This document shows, piece by piece, positions 42,885 to 51,002 of a DNA stretch of 64,000 nucleotides. Made by a program: the position numbers and the translations under genes. The DNA comes from Serratia entomophila (GTDB lineage Bacteria > Pseudomonadota > Gammaproteobacteria > Enterobacterales > Enterobacteriaceae): NCBI RefSeq assembly GCF_021462285.1, contig NZ_CP082787.1:1178001-1242000 (forward strand), given 5' to 3'. How positions within the stretch are numbered: position 1 is the first letter of the stretch; every line of letters starts with the position of its first letter. The notes beneath the pieces are model-generated. The model searched no databases and was not told the origin of the DNA. It saw only the letters and a list, made by a program, of their open reading frames with translations.

Positions 42885-45364
42885 TGGCAGGCCCATGGGA
42901 AAAGTATCAAAACGCAGTTACGGCCGAATCCCCTTCCGATGGGCCATGGACTAAATACCAGCAGCCTCAACAATCGCCACCACAGCAAGGTGGCGATGTT
43001 GTTTCTAATGCTGAGCATCGCTTTGGAATCCCCGCTGGATTGCTAGGAGCGGTAATCAGCAAGGAAAGCAGCGGCAATTCTAATGCCATGAGCGGCAAAG
43101 GTGCTATCGGCCTTACGCAGGTGATGCCTAACACGGCTCGCGGTATGGGTTATGACCCAGAAGAGCTGAAACGCAATCCTGCTATGCAAGTAGAGGCCGG
43201 GGCGCGTTATTTAAAGCAGATGATCGACGCTCACGAAGGCAATGTGCCTGCTGCTTTAGCTGCTTATAACTGGGGGCCAGGTAACGTCCAAAAATATCTT
43301 CGTGGTGAGAAGACTCAGGTTCCAACCGAGACGGTAAATTACATCAATGATCCACGCTTTGCTCAGTGGACTCAGCAGGCATCGCCAGGATCTGATGACG
43401 AACTTGCTCAGTTGGCTCAGCAATCATCGCAGCCATGGGCGCAGCAAGCGCCTTCACCAACTGCATCGCAGAATATTGAGCAGGCGGCAAGGGGCTTGGC
43501 GAACATCCCGTTCGACATCCTTCAGGGCGGGGCAAACCTCGTAAATGCTGGCAGCCGGGCAGTTGGCGGCGGCGATGTTCTTGATCCGGTTTACAGGCCG
43601 GTAAATCGCCCAACAGACCCTTACGCACAGGCTGGTGAGGCCATCGGAAACTATCTTACTCCAGGCGTTGGTCCAGTGGCTGGAGCAATGATTGGCTCTA
43701 TTGCTAACGCGGGCAATGAGCAGGGGGATTTCGCGGCTAATGCATCCAAGGAGATGCTGCTTAATGCCGCATTACTTGGCGCGCCTGCAGCGCTGCGTGG
43801 TATCAGAGCTATGTCTGGGGCTAGAGCTGGTGCTACACAAGCAGCTGCTGCAACTCCAGCGGCAATTGAGACCGCGAATGACGTCTCCAATCTTTCCAGG
43901 ACAGCAGCAGGGCGTGACGTTCTTTCCGGTCAGGCGGCTAATGTCGCCGACGACATCGCAAGAGCAGCAGAAACCGCTGGAGTGGATATCAATACCCTAA
44001 CGCCAGGTATGCGCTCAGGAAGCCGTGGAGTTGCGCAGGCGGAGGGAGCGCTAGCATCGACGCCAGGAGTTGCTCAGGATGCGCATCAGGCTGCATTTAA
44101 CGAGATCGCTTCTAAGTTTAACCAAAACCTTGACGACCTTGGCGCAGCAGCAGGTACTGCATCAGAAAAAAGCTCATCCATAAAGCAGCGAATCATGGGA
44201 AACCTTGATGAGATGAAAAATGCGGAACGCGCCGCGTGGGATGACGTAAGGGCAACAATGCCCAATCAGAAAATGCCACTAAGCAACGCCAACGCCGTTA
44301 TCCAAGGTGAGCGTTCTGCTGGCGTTCCGCTTAGCTCTGAAATGAAGCAACTCTTGGGGGCAAATCGCAGCGGGGTAACGTTTGATGGGATGAAGGCTTG
44401 GCGGGCGAAGTTTGCTGACGCAGAGCAGAAATATATCCGCAGCGGAGAGGCTAACGCAGCTCGTCGAGCTGGAGAGGTGCGCAGGGCGATCACTGATGAT
44501 ATGCGCAACATGGCAGAGCAGGGAGGGTTTATTGATGATTGGACGCGTGCCAATGACCTTTCCAAGGCGAGATTGACAGCGCAGGAAAATGCCGAATCAA
44601 TCTTTGGTCGAGGGCTGGCGAATGACGTTCTGGTAACTAATGGAGTTAAGGCTCTGCAGTCATCATCGGCTAAAGGCCTTAATGGACCATCAGGTTTCCA
44701 CTCGATCATTTCTGCACTCCCAGATGCCGAGCGAGTTCCTGCAATATCTTCAATCCTGCAAGATGCCATATCTCACGGCGTGAGAGGAGGGAAGTCCGAT
44801 GCTGCGGGAATTAACCATATAGCGACGCTGCTAACCCCACAGAACATTAATGCCATCAATCGATATTCTAAAGACTTAGGTCGAATCGCTGATGCATATG
44901 GAACCCTGGCAAGAGCTGCAGTTAAGCCTCAGCAATACGTTGAAAGAACTGGGCGCACTACTGAGGTTTTGAAGGCGCTAGATTCAGGCCTTCCAAAAAT
45001 CGCTCAAACCGTTCTTGATGCGACGGGAAACTCTACTGCTGGCGCTGTTGTGGGTGCAACTGGGGGTGGAGTTATAGGCGCTACGGTGGGGGCTACTGCT
45101 GGCGCAGTAATCAAGAGCGCAGTAGCCAAGATATCCAAAACAAGGAGTGGGCGATATGCAATTGAGAAAGCAATCCAGGAGGCAACAAGAGCGGTTAAAT
45201 CTGGCGCTACTCTTCAGGCAGTCACCGAAGCAGAGCGCAGATTCCTGGCTAACAAGGTAGCAGTGAAAGCGATTCGTGATGCGGTAGGAAGTGAAGAGTT
45301 CGAGAGGTTATCAAGAGCAGGAATTGTCGCCACTATCAGTGGAATGAATGATAGTGGCGGATAG
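42884..45364 (+). CDS. Ejection protein gp16 with transglycosylase domain
   Basis: 826 residues. An SLT-type lytic transglycosylase near 45-160 ([20 protein letters not shown], with catalytic Glu in [26 protein letters not shown]) is followed by a long helical, Ala-rich body and hydrophobic Gly-rich segments near 710-745. Opens peptidoglycan during DNA entry. From memory P22 gp16 is 609 residues, so this variant carries the enzyme domain as extra. Confidence 0.9.
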   Translation: MAGPWEKYQNAVTAESPSDGPWTKYQQPQQSPPQQGGDVVSNAEHRFGIPAGLLGAVISKESSGNSNAMSGKGAIGLTQVMPNTARGMGYDPEELKRNPAMQVEAGARYLKQMIDAHEGNVPAALAAYNWGPGNVQKYLRGEKTQVPTETVNYINDPRFAQWTQQASPGSDDELAQLAQQSSQPWAQQAPSPTASQNIEQAARGLANIPFDILQGGANLVNAGSRAVGGGDVLDPVYRPVNRPTDPYAQAGEAIGNYLTPGVGPVAGAMIGSIANAGNEQGDFAANASKEMLLNAALLGAPAALRGIRAMSGARAGATQAAAATPAAIETANDVSNLSRTAAGRDVLSGQAANVADDIARAAETAGVDINTLTPGMRSGSRGVAQAEGALASTPGVAQDAHQAAFNEIASKFNQNLDDLGAAAGTASEKSSSIKQRIMGNLDEMKNAERAAWDDVRATMPNQKMPLSNANAVIQGERSAGVPLSSEMKQLLGANRSGVTFDGMKAWRAKFADAEQKYIRSGEANAARRAGEVRRAITDDMRNMAEQGGFIDDWTRANDLSKARLTAQENAESIFGRGLANDVLVTNGVKALQSSSAKGLNGPSGFHSIISALPDAERVPAISSILQDAISHGVRGGKSDAAGINHIATLLTPQNINAINRYSKDLGRIADAYGTLARAAVKPQQYVERTGRTTEVLKALDSGLPKIAQTVLDATGNSTAGAVVGATGGGVIGATVGATAGAVIKSAVAKISKTRSGRYAIEKAIQEATRAVKSGATLQAVTEAERRFLANKVAVKAIRDAVGSEEFERLSRAGIVATISGMNDSGG

Positions 45365-45367
45365 TAG

Positions 45368-45655
45368 TTACTTCATTAGTGAGTTAATTATTTTTTTATG
45401 GCGCTCCATCTCGCTATAAATAATCTTCTGCTCTAATTTTATGTCGTCAATTGACAAGTCTGTTGCTTCATTAAAAGATGCCAACATTCCTAATTTGATT
45501 TCAATATCAGATATCCTATCTGAGATTATTGATTCTAGTACATCAACCTTATTGTTAAGTTGTTTGTGCTTTTTTGATATTTTTGCAATTGCAATTGAAA
45601 TCGCTATAGCAAATGCCAAAGATATTAAATATATTTCCACAATAACCTCCGCCAA
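45368..45655 (-). CDS. Small membrane-anchored coiled-coil protein
   Basis: 95 residues: N-terminal helix (VEIYLISLAFAIAISIAIA) then a coiled coil with heptads to the end. Leftward, AT-rich, in the slot of P22 immI (between 16 and tailspike). Likely a moron; exclusion at the membrane is possible but unproven. Confidence 0.65.
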   Translation of the reverse strand: MAEVIVEIYLISLAFAIAISIAIAKISKKHKQLNNKVDVLESIISDRISDIEIKLGMLASFNEATDLSIDDIKLEQKIIYSEMERHKKIINSLMK

Positions 45656-45661
45656 GGATGG

Positions 45662-45967
45662 CTAGCTTTCTTCAGATATACGTTTCATTTCGTTGTAATT
45701 CTGTATTGCCTTGGTGCAAAGCTCTGTGAACTCCTTGAGAGTCATCCCAAGCCTAGCAACTTCAGTTGCCCCAAAGCGATTGATGAACTCATCACCCCCA
45801 GGCATTTGAGTAGCGCTTTGGAACTCAGCCATTTGCTTATAAGCTGCACAAGTTCCTGCAAACTTTGCATTGACTATAGCATCAGTAAATAGCTTATTCC
45901 CTTCATCTTGGGAAGCTGAGGCTCCGAAAGAGATGGCGATGAAGGCAAGAGCAACAACCTTTTTCAT
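45662..45967 (-). CDS. Predicted periplasmic small protein
   Basis: 101 residues from the ATG at 45967. Clear signal peptide (MKKVVALAFIAISFGASA|SQ) and a helical mature part with two cysteines (GTCAAYKQM and ELCTKAI), probably disulfide-bonded. GGAGG (45977-45973 on the minus strand) lies just upstream. Possible moron acting in the envelope of the lysogen. Confidence 0.7.
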   Translation of the reverse strand: MKKVVALAFIAISFGASASQDEGNKLFTDAIVNAKFAGTCAAYKQMAEFQSATQMPGGDEFINRFGATEVARLGMTLKEFTELCTKAIQNYNEMKRISEES

Positions 45968-46035
45968 TTTATCCCTCCATGGGAATCGAGATTTCAATGA
46001 TGCCCAGCTTAGGTGGGCTTTATGTTAGGTGAAAA

Positions 46036-46407
46036 ATGAATAAAACTGGCCGCCTTCCTCGTATGAAAGTTCCGCTTTTTGATAGCGGAGATGTGATTTT
46101 TTGCAACAGTATAGAGGCATGGAAAGCGTTGCACAATCAGCTGAGAGCCGATGGAGGTAATGGGCTGACAAATGGTGCCTCACACACCATAAGCAGTGGA
46201 GCAGGAACCCTGCATATCATTGGTGTATTCAATGGGAAGGCTTCAACCCTGGCTCATGAGTGCTCACACATTGCATTCGATATCTGCGGGATTGTAGGTG
46301 TCCCTGTATCGCCGGGAGAGGCTAACGAAACCTTCTGTTATTTGATTAGCAGGCTTGTCGATTTCGGAAGCAAACATATGCAGAAACCGGCAATTAATGC
46401 CGGTTAA
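46036..46407 (+). CDS. Small HExxH protein (putative metallopeptidase fold)
   Basis: 123 residues. STLAHECSHIAFDICGIVG carries HExxH (HECSH), and a downstream Glu (GEANETFCYLISRLVD) could be a third ligand, the minimal zincin layout. No signal peptide. Substrate unknown. Rightward, directly in the immI-position cargo block. Confidence 0.7.
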   Translation: MNKTGRLPRMKVPLFDSGDVIFCNSIEAWKALHNQLRADGGNGLTNGASHTISSGAGTLHIIGVFNGKASTLAHECSHIAFDICGIVGVPVSPGEANETFCYLISRLVDFGSKHMQKPAINAG

Positions 46408-46412
46408 TTAAG

Positions 46413-46592
46413 CTATTTTTTGCTGTTTGGAGTTCTCTCGGTAAGAACCCACTCATTACCCGGTTGAGTTGTTGGCGGCAATTTTTCGTTGTCGCGGACG
46501 GTGGCGTAGTTATCTTTCTTGCCACCGCGTGGGCCAACTTCTTGGTAGATGCCACCATCTTTTCCGGTGTTTTCACCTGGTTTCTTAGACAT
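46413..46592 (-). CDS. YjzC-like small protein
   Basis: 59 residues from the ATG at 46592. KPGENTGKDGGIYQEVGPRG followed by KLPPTTQPGNEWVLTE resembles the YjzC-like family (KPGQ.AP..G.Y...G). Function unknown. Confidence 0.65.
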   Translation of the reverse strand: MSKKPGENTGKDGGIYQEVGPRGGKKDNYATVRDNEKLPPTTQPGNEWVLTERTPNSKK

Positions 46593-46710
46593 GCATACAT
46601 CCTCTAATACGCCCACCATTGGGCAAGTAGATCATCTCTAAACCATAAATATCTGCAACATCATAGTTTCTTAAGTTTGGCTCAGATCACGATAACCAAT
46701 TCACCCAAGC

Positions 46711-46736
46711 AACCCGGCCTTCGCGCTGGGTTTTTT
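46711..46736 (+). terminator. Terminator before the tailspike gene
   Basis: AACCCGGC-CTTCGC-GCTGGGTT followed by TTTTATT, 30 bp before the tailspike ATG; separates cargo from tailspike transcription. Confidence 0.8.
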
Positions 46737-46765
46737 ATTGTCCAAAATCCAGGCGGAGTCAAAGC

Positions 46766-48838
46766 ATGGCCGATAACGTCCCAAAAGCCCTTGTTTCGAT
46801 GCCCACCCAACCGTTTACCCTGGCGCGCTCATTCAAGGCGGCAGCGAACGGCACGGTGTACATCGGCAAAGTTGGCATGGACCCGACGATCCCCGAAAAT
46901 CAGCAGCAAGTTTTTGTTGGCGTAGTCCCTGTACCTCAACCGATCTCCATCAACTCCGGCGGCTTCCCTGTCTATAACGGTCAGGTATCCGTGTTCACGA
47001 CCACGGGTAATCACTCGATGTTGGTGCTCGACGCGGAAGGGGCCCAGCAGCACTACTTTCCGGACATCTCCACGGTAGACCCACAGTCGCTATTGGCGCT
47101 GCTGGCAGGGCCGAATGGCAGCGACTACATCGGTACGAAAGACGGCACACTGACGGCCACAATTAACCGTATCGACACGACGGTGAACATCCCAACGCAG
47201 CAGGCGGTTGCACGGGCAGAAAACGCGGCGGAAAGGGCAGAAAACGCGGCAGACGAGGCGGAAGCGGTAGTCGACAACGACTACACATTTGCAAACACAG
47301 CTGCCGGGCTAGCTGGCACAACCGCGGGACAGTATTTCCGTGTGCCCCAAGGGGTAGGGGCCGATATCAGCTTCATCTACTACCTGAATAACTCCGGCAT
47401 TGCCGTTCCTGTCGCTGAGCTTGTAGGCAAAGCAGCAATTGAGCGGCAGAAACAATTGCTTTGGGAACTCACTAACTCGGTGGGTCAAAACTATTTTGAT
47501 TTCGTTAGTGAGGGCGAATTGAAAAGCACCTATGCCATCCCGCTGCGTGGCGATAATTCACCGGACCCGAAAGTTGTCGATGCGCTCTACTGGGGTTCAC
47601 TGGATTTATGTGTGCCTATTTCTGCGCGCACGGCAATTCATAATGAAATCGGTGCAGGTCGCGACCCATATCAAGACTTTGTCCTTGACACAGAAAAAGG
47701 AATTGGGTTTTTACCCGACGCATTCGGGCGATTTCTGTTTGTATTAAAGCCAGATGGAAAGGTTTATTTTAAGGGCGGTATTGGCGGGATTGATACAGCA
47801 AGCACACTAACTGAAATTAATGGCGACGTTAACTCTAAGCTGCGGGCTAAATGCGCAGCTATTAAAACCGCATCGGTGTCAAACGTTAACCCGACGCTGC
47901 TTTTAACCGGCGATTCGTACTCGGACAAAATCACTATTCCTTTGGTGTTCAGGGATAAATTGCAGGCTAAATATGGCGATGGCGGTACTGGTTACGTTTC
48001 ATTTAACCCCAGCGAATTACTGCCCGGTGTTAATGTCACCAGTTCTGGATTTACACTAAGGAACATTTATAACTGTGTAACAAATGACGGCACAGGCATT
48101 AATGGGCAGTCTATTTATGCAGCATCGGCCACAACTGGCAACGCGACAATTACTGGCCTGTCCGGCAGCAAGCTGTCACTGTATTACCAAGACCTGTCAG
48201 GCTCATTCACTGTTTCTGTGGACGGCGGTAGCGCAGTGACGATCAACGGAGGCGGCACGAACACCTTCAAGGTCTACACAGTCGATGTCACTGCTGGCAC
48301 GCATAGCGTTGCAGTTGCGAAAACAGGCGCAGGCGTCGTTAATGTTTTCGGTGTACGAGCACTGCTTTCTTCTGGACGCGGGATTAGTGTGTTGCAGATG
48401 GGTCAAGGTGGAGCTAAAGCGTCGGACTATACAAAACTAATTCCCAATCTCGGTAATGTTGCTCCTATTATTGATGCTGATTCCGTAATCATAATCCTGG
48501 GAACAAACGATGTACGAACTAATGTAACCCCAGCGTTATACGGCCAGTATCTTTCTGCGCTCGTATCTGCGTGGAAAAACTCTGTTGGTCCATCTGTCGG
48601 TATTAATATTATGTTCGCAGAGGAAGTCAACAGAAATCTTCCGGAGTATCCTGAGTATGAGTTTGCTGCGCGTGGCGTTGCAGAAAATCAGGGGGTTGGA
48701 TACATCGATCTTTTCAACTTATTCCCTGACAGAGCTAATACAGTGGCACTTAATATGTTTGCTGATGTTGACCACTTAAATGCGGCCGGTGCAACTCACC
48801 TGATGAATTTCACGCTTAACAATTTGTTGGAGATTTAA
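46766..48838 (+). CDS. Tailspike with P22 head-binding domain and SGNH esterase domain
   Basis: 690 residues. Residues 1-~115 (TLARSFKAAANGTVYIGKVGMDP, GGFPVYNGQVSVFTTTGNHSMLV) match the P22 tailspike head-binding domain. A coiled stretch follows (AENAAERAENAADEAEAV, ~150-167). Residues ~370-690 form an SGNH/GDSL hydrolase: block I GDS (382-384), GTND (579-582) and DxxH (D667...H670). Likely deacetylates host surface polysaccharide during adsorption. GGCGGAG upstream. Confidence 0.9.
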   Translation: MADNVPKALVSMPTQPFTLARSFKAAANGTVYIGKVGMDPTIPENQQQVFVGVVPVPQPISINSGGFPVYNGQVSVFTTTGNHSMLVLDAEGAQQHYFPDISTVDPQSLLALLAGPNGSDYIGTKDGTLTATINRIDTTVNIPTQQAVARAENAAERAENAADEAEAVVDNDYTFANTAAGLAGTTAGQYFRVPQGVGADISFIYYLNNSGIAVPVAELVGKAAIERQKQLLWELTNSVGQNYFDFVSEGELKSTYAIPLRGDNSPDPKVVDALYWGSLDLCVPISARTAIHNEIGAGRDPYQDFVLDTEKGIGFLPDAFGRFLFVLKPDGKVYFKGGIGGIDTASTLTEINGDVNSKLRAKCAAIKTASVSNVNPTLLLTGDSYSDKITIPLVFRDKLQAKYGDGGTGYVSFNPSELLPGVNVTSSGFTLRNIYNCVTNDGTGINGQSIYAASATTGNATITGLSGSKLSLYYQDLSGSFTVSVDGGSAVTINGGGTNTFKVYTVDVTAGTHSVAVAKTGAGVVNVFGVRALLSSGRGISVLQMGQGGAKASDYTKLIPNLGNVAPIIDADSVIIILGTNDVRTNVTPALYGQYLSALVSAWKNSVGPSVGINIMFAEEVNRNLPEYPEYEFAARGVAENQGVGYIDLFNLFPDRANTVALNMFADVDHLNAAGATHLMNFTLNNLLEI

Positions 48839-48839
48839 T

Positions 48840-49643
48840 ATGAATGGCATGCTGAATACGTGGCGTGGTGTAGTGTACCCCGGTGATAACTATGACAAAT
48901 TGAGCGATTACATTAAGCCTATTTTCGTCCCGCCGGATACAAACGGGCTTGTAGGGGCGTATTATCCGGCGATGCTAAGCAAAAAAGGCGCGTTGTATAA
49001 CCACTGGACAAAACAGAATAGTATTACGGCAATTAACAAACCTTTTTTGTTTGACACGTTTGCGCGATGCTCTGCCGATAACTGTTTTGATTTGAATATT
49101 AAAACAGGGAATAACACAGTTATGTTTGTTATCGCCCGTGCTCCGGCGCTGGGAGCATCAGCTACTGATCGTGGGCTAGCGCTATCGGATTGGACCGACG
49201 CGTCGTCGCCGAAAGGCGCCGCTATCGAGCTGCGTCGTGCCGCTGACCGCATTCAGTGCGTTGGCTATTTGTCGCGCGACGTTGGCGGTGGGGTAATCCG
49301 AGAGGACAGCTCAACGATAGAACTGCTCGCAAGCAGCGGCGCGGACCTCGATGGTTTCAACATTTATCTCCTGGCATACAATTCTGGATCATGGGCAGGC
49401 ACTGGGGCGTACAGGCCAAACACAAAAGATTTCCCTATTGCCGCGATGCTCAGCGGGACGCTAGCCCCAACGGGACGCAATTTACGACTCGGCGGACACT
49501 ACCCTGCGACCACTCCTGACACGTTGGCCGGGTGGACTGACGTGGCCGGTTGCCTGATCTATGAGGGCCGCACCGACGCATTCTATAAAACTGTGGGCGA
49601 CTATCTGTACTACACGGCAATGCCGCAGCTCGGCATTCGTTAG
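48840..49643 (+). CDS. Late protein after the tailspike, possibly carbohydrate-binding
   Basis: 267 residues, starting 1 bp after the tailspike stop. Predicted beta-rich (GNNTVMFVIARAPALGASAT; GFNIYLLAYNSGSWAGTG; GRNLRLGGHYPATT), reminiscent of a lectin/concanavalin-like jelly roll, but not recognised. Could be a second receptor-binding or decorating subunit. Confidence 0.7.
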   Translation: MNGMLNTWRGVVYPGDNYDKLSDYIKPIFVPPDTNGLVGAYYPAMLSKKGALYNHWTKQNSITAINKPFLFDTFARCSADNCFDLNIKTGNNTVMFVIARAPALGASATDRGLALSDWTDASSPKGAAIELRRAADRIQCVGYLSRDVGGGVIREDSSTIELLASSGADLDGFNIYLLAYNSGSWAGTGAYRPNTKDFPIAAMLSGTLAPTGRNLRLGGHYPATTPDTLAGWTDVAGCLIYEGRTDAFYKTVGDYLYYTAMPQLGIR

Positions 49644-49651
49644 CCGAACAC

Positions 49652-49670
49652 GCCGGGACGGACCCCGGCT
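49652..49670. terminator. Hairpin between convergent genes at prophage right end
   Basis: GCCGGG-ACGGACC-CCCGGC-like stem after the last late gene; weak T-run (TATTTG). Confidence 0.5.
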
Positions 49671-49908
49671 ATTTGTAGAGTACGTCGAAATCGAAAGACA
49701 TCACTGCATCAACGGCTCTGCCCTGGGTTTCAAACGGCGTTTCTGATACGAGTGGCCAGCGCCCTTTATGCCAGACATACAGCCAGTGCTGGTGCTCCTC
49801 GTCTTCGCGGATCGCGAACATCGGCGGGCTGTTGATCGTTGGCTCTGGGTATCTGTCGTTTTCATTCAGAATGAAGATCTGCCGCCCGGCTAGGGTGATG
49901 CTGCCCAT
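49669..49908 (-). CDS. Hypothetical protein near attR
   Basis: 79 residues, Trp/Tyr/acidic-rich (EDEEHQHWLYVWHKGRWPLV). Leftward, last gene of the prophage before attR, so possibly expressed in the lysogen. Not recognised. Confidence 0.55.
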   Translation of the reverse strand: MGSITLAGRQIFILNENDRYPEPTINSPPMFAIREDEEHQHWLYVWHKGRWPLVSETPFETQGRAVDAVMSFDFDVLYK

Positions 49909-50075
49909 TTTTGTGCTCCGGGGATGGTCATGGAGTAATGGTAGCAGAGGTGGGACAAACCTGGGACAGGGATGTTTTCACATCTGTTGATATGGTTTTC
50001 TAACTTTTTGCATCTTGGGACGTGTGAGCGCGGCCTGATGCGGTATCTGACTGTATTAAAAGGTGGTTCTAGGAA

Positions 50076-50126
50076 CTTCTAAGCCGTAGGTCACAGGTTC
50101 GAGCCCTGTAGGGCGTACCATTAAGT
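50076..50126. repeat. attR core, 51-bp direct repeat
   Basis: Exact copy of 9380-9430: the displaced 3' end of host argU (anticodon arm to CCA plus six bases). Marks the right end of the prophage. Confidence 0.97.
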
Positions 50127-50164
50127 TTCAACAAATCCCCCCTCAACACCCCTGGCTGCTCAAC

Positions 50165-50283
50165 GTCCATATGGGCAGAATTGGGAGCAAACCCTCAACA
50201 ATCGCTGCTATCTGCCCTGCATGCGCCATGACGCGGTTCGGTGCCGGGCGGCGCATATCTCTATGCCATTTCTATGCTCTCGA
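50165..50283 (-). pseudogene. Integrase C-terminal fossil
   Basis: Minus strand, with one stop and a frameshift, this reads ESIEM, RYA, then APNRVMAHAGQIAAIVEGLLPIL, matching the end of the resident integrase ([23 protein letters not shown]). It lies in the same orientation and distance from attR as int from attL, so it is the scar of another argU-specific element. Confidence 0.85.
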
Positions 50284-51002
50284 AAGAGAATGTGGGTCTA
50301 TTGAGATGCCGGGTTTAAAAAAACTGTTCCCAATATTCGATAGAGCGAACATTGGCTTGAGATTAATCTTAAATTAGAACGTTCACTCCGCTATTTCACT
50401 TCATAACCACCCTCTCATGCTTAATAAGAATAATAAAACCCATCAGTAAGAACATTGCCAATTAAAATCGATAATATTGATGTTTTATACGTGACGTACG
50501 GAGTTTAAGAAAAAGAGCGCACCCAATAGGAATTATAAAAATCATGCAATTCTTGGCTTATTCTTATGATGTTTTCTTATTCGCTTTGTTTTGGAGTAAA
50601 ATAAATATTTTATTTGTTTTTGTGGTTTTTTAATCTTTTTTATATCTATTTTTTGTTGTTTTTGTCTGTTTTTTGTTAATTGGAAAGCCTCTGGTGCTGT
50701 TTTTTGGGTCGGTTTGATAAATGATGCTGTTTCTATATATAGTGCGCCGTGTTCGGGCCGTTAACAGGGTCTGAGCTTGAAGTTCTTCAAAATGCACGCT
50801 TGGTTTTTTAGCGACTTTATTAATTAAAGCACCGGGGAGAGTTGGCACTCATCCTAATAAAACACTTATCTCAGTAATATTCCTATTTCCATCCCACTTG
50901 TGACGCAGTCTGAGCGCGCAAGGTAAAAACATATATGCAAAATCACCCCATAAAAATGAGGTGATCGATGTTTTGCCATCCATTTAAAAGGATAGATAAT
51001 CT
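50284..51002 (+). other. AT-rich region upstream of slaA
   Basis: No credible gene. AT-rich with several -10-like hexamers, so the slaA promoter is probably here. A leader hairpin ATCACC...GGTGAT (50942-50965) precedes the start, and AAAGGA gives the ribosome site. Confidence 0.6.

Larger units (their letters stand above)
9380..50126. mobile_element. P22-like lambdoid prophage integrated in argU
   Basis: A 40.7-kb element between 51-bp att repeats, carrying int/xis, a leftward early operon, cI/cro/cII control, replication, nin genes, Q, lysis, packaging, head and short-tail genes, and tailspike. All essential modules look intact and in frame, so it may be inducible. Early control is lambda-type, the virion is P22-type, and recombination is HK620-like: a typical lambdoid mosaic. 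Its size matches a P22-type headful genome. Confidence 0.95.

Noticed and set aside
50171..50377. 68-codon rightward ORF next to attR
   Set aside because: It lies on the complementary strand of the integrase fossil and has no support of its own.
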